DNA of 64,000 nucleotides, from the NCBI RefSeq assembly GCF_048060095.1, contig NZ_JBLUOA010000005.1, positions 62,001-126,000 on the forward strand, in the 5' to 3' direction. A model generated the notes under the pieces. That model saw nothing but the letters and a program-made list of their open reading frames with translations, made no database searches and was not told the DNA's origin. Positions 33,359 to 40,166 of the stretch are shown piece by piece (the stretch's first letter is position 1; each line of letters starts with the position of its first letter). The DNA comes from JBLUOA01 sp048060095 (GTDB lineage Bacteria; Pseudomonadota; Alphaproteobacteria; Rhodobacterales; Rhodobacteraceae). Position numbers and translations under genes: made by a program.

Positions 33359-34771
33359 ATGGATCTAGGGAAACAACTGAATGATTGGAACACAGACTCT
33401 CGGGTCCGCGGCGACCTGAACTATATCGACGTCATTGCAAACAGTATTCCGCGAGCTCTTGATGAAGGCGTTTTCGATTTGGTTGGGCAATCCGACTTCG
33501 AAGTCGGAATGAACAACTTCGCTGCAAGCTTGATGTACTTTTACGCGAGCAACTCACAGTTTCGGACCAATTCGTGGACTGTTAAAGAGCTCGGACAAGG
33601 CGGGCGAGAACGTACACTAAGAATTAATGCTGAGCCATTTTGCGCGGCAAAGAGCGTTCCGTTGCCCCCTAGAAATTCAAACAGCCAACTGGTCGATTGG
33701 CATCCGATGGATTCCTTTAAAGCACGAGTGAATGCGGCTCTTCTTACATTCGACCACGTCCTAGTTATAGACCCCTGCCCGAGGGTCTTCCGCTGGGCCA
33801 CCGGATCATGGATCAATTCCGCCGGAATCGTCGGGAATGCACACGATTTCCAATCCACGCGATCAGTGCCTCTAGACTATGAAAAGCCTTTTTCACACGA
33901 ACTTGAGGACCATGACATACTAGCGTTGGAGCGTTGGTTGAAGTTTTGCCGCGACTATAAGCTATTCTTCCAGGCCGGAAGATTGTTCGCAGCGCCAGAT
34001 CGATATCCCGACTGGCTGATCCCTTACAAATCTGGAGAAGAAGCCGACAAGCCAAAATATGGAGAATTTGAGAGAATTCTATCTAGCCCAATCAACGAGC
34101 TTTCAGAGCCGATGTTCTTGCGGTTCCAGTCTCAGGATTGGGGTGCAGAAAATAGTGATGAATTGCTCAGACAAGTCTTCTGGCAAAGCCACTACCTTGG
34201 AAATGGATCAATAAGTGTTGAATCTATGGAAAGAGCAGATTGGCTTGTCTCGCAGCTAGGCGGAATTAATGACGAATTGGGAGAAGTCACGGATGCTTCC
34301 CTATCGATTGCTAGCCACATCTTCAAGCTTCGATACGGTCTTTGCTTGGAAGGTATAACGCCCAATGAAATTTTGAATGTGTCTTCGTCTGACGAGATCA
34401 TCTCGATCTTGAGAAGCTGTGTTAGAGATGTGGGAGAACTTTCGCTTCTGAGTTCAAGGGAGTTTGATGAGCAGGTAGGAGTTCTATCAGACAAATTTGA
34501 GGAATTTGAGTCGAAGGTCGATGAACTCAGAGCTTCTTCCAACTTTCTATCTGGTGTCTTCGTGCCAAGCCGTGACTCTGGGCTGGCCGCAATCGGAGCT
34601 GGCGCATCAACTTTCATGACTGCAGCTGAGGCAAACGTGATACTTTGGGCGGGGCTTGGTGCACTATTTCCGCTAGCAGCGATGCTGCCCTTTCATATCT
34701 CACGTGGTGTTGAGAAGCATAAAGTCTCTGCGCGAGCTAACACTCTTCTTACGCGCTTGAATGCAAACTAA
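33359..34771 (+). CDS. Hypothetical protein with C-terminal membrane segment(s)
   Basis: About 470 residues from the ATG at 33359. In-frame GTG 33329 and TTG 33341 are alternative starts, and none has an ideal ribosome site. The N-terminal two thirds are soluble, mixed alpha/beta and rich in aromatic residues. A short coiled-coil-like stretch (DKFEEFESKVDELRASS) precedes one clear membrane helix (NVILWAGLGALFPLAAMLPFHI) and a weaker hydrophobic stretch before it, ending in a basic cytoplasmic tail. I recognise no family. Location among SIR2, HNH and toxin-antitoxin cargo and the soluble-domain-plus-membrane-end layout would suit a membrane-acting defence effector, but that is inference. Confidence 0.65.
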   Translation: MDLGKQLNDWNTDSRVRGDLNYIDVIANSIPRALDEGVFDLVGQSDFEVGMNNFAASLMYFYASNSQFRTNSWTVKELGQGGRERTLRINAEPFCAAKSVPLPPRNSNSQLVDWHPMDSFKARVNAALLTFDHVLVIDPCPRVFRWATGSWINSAGIVGNAHDFQSTRSVPLDYEKPFSHELEDHDILALERWLKFCRDYKLFFQAGRLFAAPDRYPDWLIPYKSGEEADKPKYGEFERILSSPINELSEPMFLRFQSQDWGAENSDELLRQVFWQSHYLGNGSISVESMERADWLVSQLGGINDELGEVTDASLSIASHIFKLRYGLCLEGITPNEILNVSSSDEIISILRSCVRDVGELSLLSSREFDEQVGVLSDKFEEFESKVDELRASSNFLSGVFVPSRDSGLAAIGAGASTFMTAAEANVILWAGLGALFPLAAMLPFHISRGVEKHKVSARANTLLTRLNAN

Positions 34772-34961
34772 ATTCCTCGAAAGGGACGAAAGAACGCCGT
34801 TTTGGCTACATTTCTAACATCCTTCCCGCGCCCTTTAGTGTATTAAAGTTTTGGTTGGTTTTTGCAGTTTCGTCGACGCCCAGAAAACATCCCAGTTTGC
34901 AGAAAGACGACTTCGGAGCAACTGTGGTTTTGCTTCGCACTGCCGGGACCATGCTTAACCC

Positions 34962-36515
34962 CTAGTGCCTCAACCCCCGCTCCGCATGGGCCTCCTGGCT
35001 GTCTAGCTGTCCCTCAATCTCTCGGCGGCGGCCTTCGCTAAGGTCAAGCTCTGCTGCAAGCTCTCGTCCAGCGTCTTGTAGCTCGCTTCGTCGTTCAGCA
35101 ATCCGTTCAAGGCCTTCATGGATGCGGCTTGTGAACGAATGAGCAAGGTCACGCAGTCTTTCAAGCCAGCCAGTTCCTTCTCGATCCTGCCGGTCGAGCG
35201 TGTCTCCAAGGCGGTCAAATCCTTCGCGGAGGCTTCTGAGGCCATCACCAACCGCTCGACGCAGGCGAGCAAGTCGCGTTCCAAGGCTGTCAGTTGGGTC
35301 ATCTAGTCCTCCTCGATCCGAATGCAGGTGACGGTCTGTCCGCCCATCGTGCAGGTGCGCAGCCGCGTCTTCGACGGGTCCAGGATCAGCCACGTCCCCT
35401 CGGGCCGTTCGATCCGCTTCAGGCCCAGCTCCGTCAGTTCCGAGCGTGTCAGATGCACCGTCCAGAAAAAGCTCGCGACCATCATCGAGGCGATCCCCGT
35501 CAGCACCATCCCCGCGATCAGCCAGGGCGAGATCGTCAGCCAAAGGCGGATCGATCTCAGCCGCGTCTCGAACAGGCTCGCTGTCTCGGCCTGAAAGCGG
35601 CGCGTATCGCTCGCGATGGTATGCTGCGCGGCGCCCACAATGTTCTTCAAATCGTTCCTGAAGCTTTTGAGCTGGGACGAGATCGAGGCGACGTGATCTG
35701 CCCTGATCGTGTCGAGTTCCGCGTTCAGTTTCTCGCTCAACCGGGTCGACTTGCCAGTCTTCATGGAAAATCTCTCCTTTCAACCGCCAGCGCTCGCCCG
35801 TGTCGGGGTCGCGGGCGGTGATGTAGGCCTTGCCGGTGCGCGGCAGGTCGAAGCCCGCGTCGGTGAGTGCGTCGATCATGGTTGTGCGGTCCGTGATGAG
35901 CCCGACGTCGATCTGATCCTGTATCCAAGCGTGCAGCTCGTCCCGGCCTTGGGCGCGGGCTGGGGCCTCTATGATGTCGCGGACCTCTTGCGCGCGCTCC
36001 ACATCCATCGGATCGGCCCAGCCGTGGCGCTGGTTAATCACGTCCCGCAGGCTGTCATAGGCGTCCTGGTAGCCCGGCGGTGCAATGTTGAGGCTCTTGC
36101 CCGTCGTCAGCTCCAGGCGCGGCGTGCAGAAATGAAGCTCGACCCGGCCTTCGTGGCGATGGCGGACCCAGAGCACCTCATATTGCTCAGGGTCCAGCCC
36201 CGCGAAGGCCAGCCGCTCGAACCCGTCCATGACCTCGGCCTGCTGGTCCTCGGTCGGGGCGTCGCTGTCGGCGAAGCTGATTACGCCCGCACGGTAGGTC
36301 CATTGGTGGCGGCTGGCGTCGATCAGGGCCTCCGTGCGCTCGGGGTTGCCACGCAGGACCTCGGGCAAAGGATCGCGCGTGACGGTCTTGGGCAGGCCGT
36401 GATCGTCGCGGATCAGATCGCGGTTGCCGTCATAAGCCAGCACGCGCTCGGCCACGAGGTAGCCGACCGGCCCCGCGCCCGCGCCTTTGCCGTTGGGAAA
36501 GAACTTGATCAGCAC
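34962..36515 (-). CDS. Mobilization relaxase (MobA/MbeA type)
   Basis: 517 residues. The relaxase domain is N-terminal. Tyr19 in GPVGYLVAER is placed exactly where I recall the catalytic tyrosine of ColE1 MbeA. The metal motif reads H119-R-H-E-G-R-V-E126-L-H128, which keeps the H-x6-E-x-N spacing of the ColE1-type HEN signature but has His in place of Asn. RLELTTGKSLNIAPPGY follows as in that family. The C-terminal half is acidic and repetitive (Asp/Gly/Arg-rich), an expected result of also encoding two other proteins in another frame (35003-35764). It nicks oriT and pilots the strand. The start overlaps mobC by 7 bp. Confidence 0.88.
   Translation of the reverse strand: MLIKFFPNGKGAGAGPVGYLVAERVLAYDGNRDLIRDDHGLPKTVTRDPLPEVLRGNPERTEALIDASRHQWTYRAGVISFADSDAPTEDQQAEVMDGFERLAFAGLDPEQYEVLWVRHRHEGRVELHFCTPRLELTTGKSLNIAPPGYQDAYDSLRDVINQRHGWADPMDVERAQEVRDIIEAPARAQGRDELHAWIQDQIDVGLITDRTTMIDALTDAGFDLPRTGKAYITARDPDTGERWRLKGEIFHEDWQVDPVERETERGTRHDQGRSRRLDLVPAQKLQERFEEHCGRRAAYHRERYAPLSGRDSEPVRDAAEIDPPLADDLALADRGDGADGDRLDDGRELFLDGASDTLGTDGAGPEADRTARGDVADPGPVEDAAAHLHDGRTDRHLHSDRGGLDDPTDSLGTRLARLRRAVGDGLRSLREGFDRLGDTLDRQDREGTGWLERLRDLAHSFTSRIHEGLERIAERRSELQDAGRELAAELDLSEGRRREIEGQLDSQEAHAERGLRH
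35003..35302 (-). CDS. MbeD-like mobilization accessory protein nested in the relaxase gene
   Basis: Protein of 99 residues entirely inside the relaxase gene in another frame. Its ATG at 35302 directly follows the stop of the MobB-like gene, and GGAGGAC lies 4-5 bases before it. The sequence is helical and probably coiled coil: MTQLTALERDLLACVERLVM, then ALETRSTGRIEKELAGLKDC. The start resembles ColE1 MbeD (MTELEKQLL...). ColE1 has the same arrangement, with mbeB and mbeD nested in mbeA. The strong ribosome site and that parallel argue against a chance frame. Confidence 0.65.
   Translation of the reverse strand: MTQLTALERDLLACVERLVMASEASAKDLTALETRSTGRIEKELAGLKDCVTLLIRSQAASMKALNGLLNDEASYKTLDESLQQSLTLAKAAAERLRDS
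35303..35764 (-). CDS. MobB/MbeB-like membrane mobilization protein nested in the relaxase gene
   Basis: Protein of 153 residues inside the relaxase gene in a different frame, with an excellent ribosome site (AAAGGAGAG, 8 bases from the ATG at 35764). The N-terminal half is helical and charged (RLSEKLNAELDTIRADHVASI). One or two membrane segments follow (WLTISPWLIAGMVLTGIASMMVASFFW), then a small C-terminal domain with ERPEGTWLILDP and CTMGGQTVTCIRIE, like the C-terminus of MbeB/MobB proteins of ColE1-type plasmids. The membrane part probably links the relaxosome to the envelope or to a helper coupling protein. Stop and next start are directly adjacent. Confidence 0.75.
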   Translation of the reverse strand: MKTGKSTRLSEKLNAELDTIRADHVASISSQLKSFRNDLKNIVGAAQHTIASDTRRFQAETASLFETRLRSIRLWLTISPWLIAGMVLTGIASMMVASFFWTVHLTRSELTELGLKRIERPEGTWLILDPSKTRLRTCTMGGQTVTCIRIEED

Positions 36516-36982
36516 TGCCGCGCCTTATCGAGGAGCGCGGCGAGCTGGCGTTCTACCACCACAAGGCGGCGCGCGACGGTCAGCGTATCGAGGTCTGCGC
36601 GCCCGACTTTCATGGCGTGGTTCAGCCAGCGGGCGATCTGGTTGAGGTTGCCGCCGATGCGCCCAACGGCCAGCACTAGCGCCGGATCGACGCGCGGGAC
36701 GGGCTTGCGACGGCGGGCCTCAGTGAGGCCAAGCGCCTCGCGCAGAAGCGTCGAGGCAGGCAGGCCAGCGGCCTCGGCCTTAGCGCGCAGCTGGGCCTTC
36801 TCGGACGCGGTGCAGCGGAAGACAAAGGTCTCGCTCAGCGGCTCTTTGGCGGGGGCTTTGCCCGCGCCGGTGGGGTTCGAAGGGGAGGCTTGCCGCCCCT
36901 CGCAAGGTCCTGTGTCGTCGGCGCAGCCGTATGACATGGGTCGCCTTGCTGTTTGCGCTTCGGTCCGATCATTGGTGCTCAT
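36509..36982 (-). CDS. mobC: Relaxosome protein MobC (MbeC family)
   Basis: Protein of 157 residues. A disordered N-terminus of about 45 residues precedes a ribbon-helix-helix-type region (ETFVFRCTASEKAQLRAKAEAAGLPASTLLREALGL) and the MobC signature VGRIGGNLNQIARWLNHA. MobC opens the DNA at oriT to let the relaxase nick. It overlaps the HTH gene upstream as ATGA (36979-36982) and the relaxase downstream by 7 bp. The three form one tightly coupled operon. Confidence 0.88.
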   Translation of the reverse strand: MSTNDRTEAQTARRPMSYGCADDTGPCEGRQASPSNPTGAGKAPAKEPLSETFVFRCTASEKAQLRAKAEAAGLPASTLLREALGLTEARRRKPVPRVDPALVLAVGRIGGNLNQIARWLNHAMKVGRADLDTLTVARRLVVVERQLAALLDKARQC

Positions 36983-37833
36983 GATCTGAGGTCCGCCGCC
37001 TGAATTTGCGCCTGCGTCACCAGCTCAGCGGCCAAGAGCGCGTCCATCTGGCCGGGTGTGATGTGACGGCAAAGCGGATGCTTGTCCGTGACCCAGTTCG
37101 CCAACCCTGCCAGCATCTCGGCTTCCTTGGCCTTCGCCTCTTCGCGGTTCTTGGTGATGTCCTCCACGTAGGCACGCCACCGTCCCGACTTGAACCAGTT
37201 GTCCGAGAAACAGACCTTGGATCGGGTGAAGCCTGCGCTCTCGCTGGCGTAGGCCTTCACTGCCTGCAACAGGTCTTCGGCCACCGTACCAGCGTCCAGG
37301 ATGTCTCTGATCTGCCCGAGACACTCAGCCTTCCCGCGCAGGCGGTCGGGAGGATAGGCGGCCAAGACCTTCTCGGCTTCTTCATCCTCCGCCGCCACGC
37401 GCTCGCGCGTAGGAGGTTTAAGGATGGTTTTAGGATGGTTTGGGGGCCGTGGTGGCCCCGGTACCCCGGCCACTGTGGCCCCCGTTCCGGGTCCAGTCTG
37501 GACGGGGTCCACTGTGGCCCCCGTCTCAATATCGGGCTCGGCGGTCAGTTCCAGCGCCTCAATCCGAGCCAGATCAATCCGGTAAACGACGGTGAACCCG
37601 TTCTTGCACCCACGCGCACCTGTTTCGACCAGGATGCCTTCCTTCAGGAAGTCACGGATCGTGCGCTTGACCGTGGTCTCCCCCAGTTCCGTATGCCGCT
37701 GGATCGTCCCCTTCGAACACCAGATGCCGGACCCATCATCAGACGCTTTGTCAGCAAGAAACATGATGATCTGCTTGCGCGTCGCACTCCCGAACTTCCG
37801 TTCGGCGCACGCATTCGCAACCCGCCAACTCAT
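36979..37833 (-). CDS. Winged-helix (HTH) protein at the head of the mob operon, replication-initiator-like
   Basis: 284 residues. An N-terminal winged-helix domain reads SATRKQIIMFLADKASDDGSGIWCSKGTIQRHTELGETTVKRTIRDFLKEGILVETG, the pattern found at the start of many plasmid and phage replication proteins. A proline-rich linker follows (PGPPRPPNHPKTILKPP), then a helical C-terminal domain with FSDNWFKSGRWRAYVEDI. It could regulate the mob operon or initiate replication of the excised circle; the sequence alone does not decide. The promoter should lie in 37834-37988, which also contains the right-end repeats. Confidence 0.7.
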   Translation of the reverse strand: MSWRVANACAERKFGSATRKQIIMFLADKASDDGSGIWCSKGTIQRHTELGETTVKRTIRDFLKEGILVETGARGCKNGFTVVYRIDLARIEALELTAEPDIETGATVDPVQTGPGTGATVAGVPGPPRPPNHPKTILKPPTRERVAAEDEEAEKVLAAYPPDRLRGKAECLGQIRDILDAGTVAEDLLQAVKAYASESAGFTRSKVCFSDNWFKSGRWRAYVEDITKNREEAKAKEAEMLAGLANWVTDKHPLCRHITPGQMDALLAAELVTQAQIQAADLRS

Positions 37834-37867
37834 CGGATGGCCTCAAATGCCACACAGACGTGCGAAT

Positions 37868-37887
37868 TTTGTACAGGTTTTGTACGA
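37868..37887 (+). repeat. TTTGTAC repeats near the right end (candidate integrase arm sites)
   Basis: TTTGTACAGG at 37868 and TTTGTACGA at 37879, 11 bp apart, same orientation and spacing as the pair at 26822/26833 by the left end. They lie about 100 bp inside the right attachment repeat, in noncoding DNA upstream of the mob operon. Confidence 0.5.
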
Positions 37888-37933
37888 GATTTCGCCCGTT
37901 TTCGGGGAATTCGGTGGAAAACCATACGGGCGT

Positions 37934-37953
37934 TTCTGCACGCTTCCGCAGAA
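37934..37953. repeat. Inverted repeat TTCTGC/GCAGAA
   Basis: Perfect 6-bp arms around 8 bases (ACGCTTCC) in the 155-bp noncoding stretch between the mob operon and the attachment site. It is a possible oriT hairpin or regulatory site; no known nic consensus is recognised next to it. Confidence 0.3.
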
Positions 37954-37988
37954 CCCATTGCAAATAAGTCATATTTTTCAGGCAGTTT

Positions 37989-38065
37989 TGGCGACCCCGG
38001 CAGGATTCGAACCTGCAACCTGCCCCTTAGGAGGGGGCTGCTCTATCCAGTTGAGCCACGGGGCC
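37989..38065 (-). tRNA. tRNA-Arg, anticodon CCT
   Basis: Full cloverleaf on the minus strand, 77 nt including encoded CCA. Acceptor GGCCCCG pairs with CGGGGTC (one G-U). The D arm is GGCTCAACTGGATAGAGC, the anticodon loop CTCCTAA gives CCT between GCCCC and GGGGC, and the T arm carries GGTTCGAATCC. The 3' half from the anticodon loop onward (37989-38035) is the right copy of the integration repeat, so after insertion the gene is rebuilt with element-supplied sequence and remains intact. Confidence 0.97.
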
Positions 38066-38164
38066 GTCCGACCGGGATAGCGTTTCGGGTTGCTGGGCGC
38101 AATTGTGCTCTGGCCGGATCGGTGAAATTGGCTAATCTCATCGCGAACCAGCAGGAGCGCCGGG

Positions 38165-40159
38165 GTGAAAACCGTCACTGACCTACCGCACGCGATCACG
38201 GATGACATGGATATGCCGATCCACCTGCCGGACGGCAGGCGCCTGTCTGCGCGGGTTTGGATACCGGAAAGCGCGCAGACCAATCCGGTGCCTGCGATCC
38301 TCGAATACCTGCCCTATCGCAAATCCGATGGCACGATCCTGCGTGACCAGCTGATGCACCCCTATCTGGCCGGGCATGGCTATGCCTGTGTCCGGGTGGA
38401 CCGGCGCGGTTGCGGCGATAGCGAGGGTGTATTTGACGACGAGTATTCCGAACAGGAGCTTCAGGACGGCGTCGACATCCTCCACTGGATCGCCGGGCAG
38501 CCGTGGTGCGACGGCAATATCGGGATGCAGGGGATTTCCTGGGGCGGCTTCAACAGCCTGCAAATCGCAGCCCGCGCGCCGAAGACCTTGAAGGCGGTCA
38601 TCACCATCGGATCGACGGTGGATCGGTTTGCCGACGACATCCACTACAAGGGCGGGGTTCAGCTTGGCGAAAATATCGGCTGGGCGGCGACAGCGATGTC
38701 TTGGAACGCCTCGCCGCCCGATCCGCAAATCGTCGGGGACGCATGCCGCGCGATGTGGCTGGAGCGGTTGGAGGCCACGCCGCCCCTTGGCCAGATTTGG
38801 CAGGAGCATCCGACCCGCGACAGCTATTGGCAACACGGCTCGGTCTGCGAAGAATACAGCGCAATCAAGGTGCCCGTACTGGCGCTCGGCGGGTTGCATG
38901 ATGGCTATCGCAACACGATGGCGCATCTGGTCGAAAATCTGTCCGTTCCGGTCAAGGGGATCGCCGGGCCGTGGAACCACAAATATCCGTTTATGTCTGG
39001 GATCGGCCCCTCTATCGGTTTTCTGCAAGAGGCGCTTCGTTGGTATGATCGCTGGTTGAAGGGCGTCGAAACAGGCGTTGAGAATGACCCCGCCTACCGC
39101 GCGTGGCTGATGGACAGTATTCCACCGCAAGAGACTCTGGACCACCACCCCGGCCGTTGGGTGGCCGAGGATGACTGGCCATCGAAATCGATTGAAACCC
39201 ACACACTTTCCCTTGGTGACGGCACGCTTGGACAGGCGGAGCCTTTCGCGGTTACGGTCCCCTATGACCTATCCTGCGGACAAGCGGCGGGTGAGTATTT
39301 CCCGTTCGGCTTCGGCCCCGGAGAGCTTCCCGGTGATCAGTCGGCGGACGACGCAGTGTCTGCCTGTTTCGACAGCGACATCGTGGAGGGCGATACGGAC
39401 ATCATCGGCGCGCCGACAGTCCGCTTGACGGTCGCAGCCGACCGCCCGGCAGCGCAGATTATCGTGCGGCTGACGGACTTGCGCCCCGACGGCAGTTCTG
39501 CCCTGATCAGCCGGGGAATACTGAACCTCAGGCATCGCAACGGGTTTGATCGGCTCGACCCGATCCAACCGGACGAGGTGATGGACGTGTGCGTAACCCT
39601 CGACCAAGCCGCCTACCGCCTGCCTGCCGACCACCGCCTTCGTGTCGCGGTTTCGTCAAGCTACTGGCCGTTCCTGTGGCCCGAGGCAGAGCCGGTTACA
39701 CTGACCCTGACCGCCGGCAATTTGGAAATTCCAGTGCGCCCGAGGACAGAGGGTCACGAATGCACTTTCCCAGACCCGGAGGCCGCCCGCCCCCGACGCA
39801 GAAAATGCTTACGCGAAGGGCACGAGGCCAAGACCCAGCACACCGATCCGGTGAATGACGTGACCACGCTGACGATAGAAGCCGACCACGGACGGCATGA
39901 AGATCAGGAGTCCGGGCTTATTACCGAAAGCGCGTTGCGAGAGAACTGGGCAATCGGGGCCGATGATCCAACCACTGCCAGCGTCCGAATTGAGTGGAGC
40001 CGCGGTATGGCCCGTGGCGATTGGGCAGTTTCAACAAAGTTGCTGACAGAGATGCACGGAGATCAGGCACATTTTCACGTCACCCAGCACCTTCAGGCGT
40101 TTGAGGGTGACGCGCTCGTGTTCGAGCGGACTTTCAAGTCAAAAACGCCGCGCGCCTGA
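38165..40159 (+). CDS. CocE/NonD-family serine hydrolase
   Basis: 664 residues, normal for the CocE/X-Pro dipeptidyl-peptidase S15 family. The alpha/beta hydrolase domain has the nucleophile Ser125 in GISWGGFN. An early LEYLPYRKSDGT segment and DRRGCGDSEG are typical. The C-terminal jelly-roll domain begins about residue 370 and includes TLTLTAGNLEIPVRPR. The family hydrolyses esters or acyl-peptides; the substrate is not predictable. The start is GTG at 38165 with AGGAG 8 bases upstream. It converges with the LacI regulator gene 7 bp away. It is the first host gene past the tRNA. No export signal is seen. Confidence 0.88.
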   Translation: MKTVTDLPHAITDDMDMPIHLPDGRRLSARVWIPESAQTNPVPAILEYLPYRKSDGTILRDQLMHPYLAGHGYACVRVDRRGCGDSEGVFDDEYSEQELQDGVDILHWIAGQPWCDGNIGMQGISWGGFNSLQIAARAPKTLKAVITIGSTVDRFADDIHYKGGVQLGENIGWAATAMSWNASPPDPQIVGDACRAMWLERLEATPPLGQIWQEHPTRDSYWQHGSVCEEYSAIKVPVLALGGLHDGYRNTMAHLVENLSVPVKGIAGPWNHKYPFMSGIGPSIGFLQEALRWYDRWLKGVETGVENDPAYRAWLMDSIPPQETLDHHPGRWVAEDDWPSKSIETHTLSLGDGTLGQAEPFAVTVPYDLSCGQAAGEYFPFGFGPGELPGDQSADDAVSACFDSDIVEGDTDIIGAPTVRLTVAADRPAAQIIVRLTDLRPDGSSALISRGILNLRHRNGFDRLDPIQPDEVMDVCVTLDQAAYRLPADHRLRVAVSSSYWPFLWPEAEPVTLTLTAGNLEIPVRPRTEGHECTFPDPEAARPRRRKCLREGHEAKTQHTDPVNDVTTLTIEADHGRHEDQESGLITESALRENWAIGADDPTTASVRIEWSRGMARGDWAVSTKLLTEMHGDQAHFHVTQHLQAFEGDALVFERTFKSKTPRA

Positions 40160-40166
40160 CCCAACT

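Larger units (their letters stand above)
26714..38035. mobile_element. Integrative mobilizable element in tRNA-Arg(CCT), about 11.3 kb
   Basis: Bounded by perfect 47-bp direct repeats made from the 3' half of tRNA-Arg. An integrase gene sits at the left end, reading towards the boundary. Contents in order: integrase, overlapping excisionase-like gene, XRE repressor, two-TM protein, HNH protein, SIR2/NTPase-like protein, higBA, unknown membrane-ended protein, relaxase with two nested mob genes, MobC, HTH protein. No type IV secretion or coupling-protein genes are present, so it must borrow a helper's conjugation machinery. The central cargo (28100-34900, especially the SIR2 gene) is clearly richer in A+T than the int and mob modules and than the host chromosome, which suggests a mosaic origin. 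Confidence 0.92.

Noticed and set aside
35709..36989. 426-codon plus-strand frame opposite the relaxase and mobC genes
   Set aside because: It is the antisense shadow of GC-rich coding sequence, with low-complexity Arg/Ala/Val composition and no ribosome site. The minus-strand genes have clear family motifs.
37006..38181. Long plus-strand frame running through the HTH gene, the right-end repeats and the tRNA
   Set aside because: It crosses a tRNA gene and an attachment site, and codes for nothing recognisable.
38183..39202. 339-codon minus-strand frame opposite the CocE-like gene
   Set aside because: Shadow of the hydrolase gene, which has its nucleophile motif and a good ribosome site.
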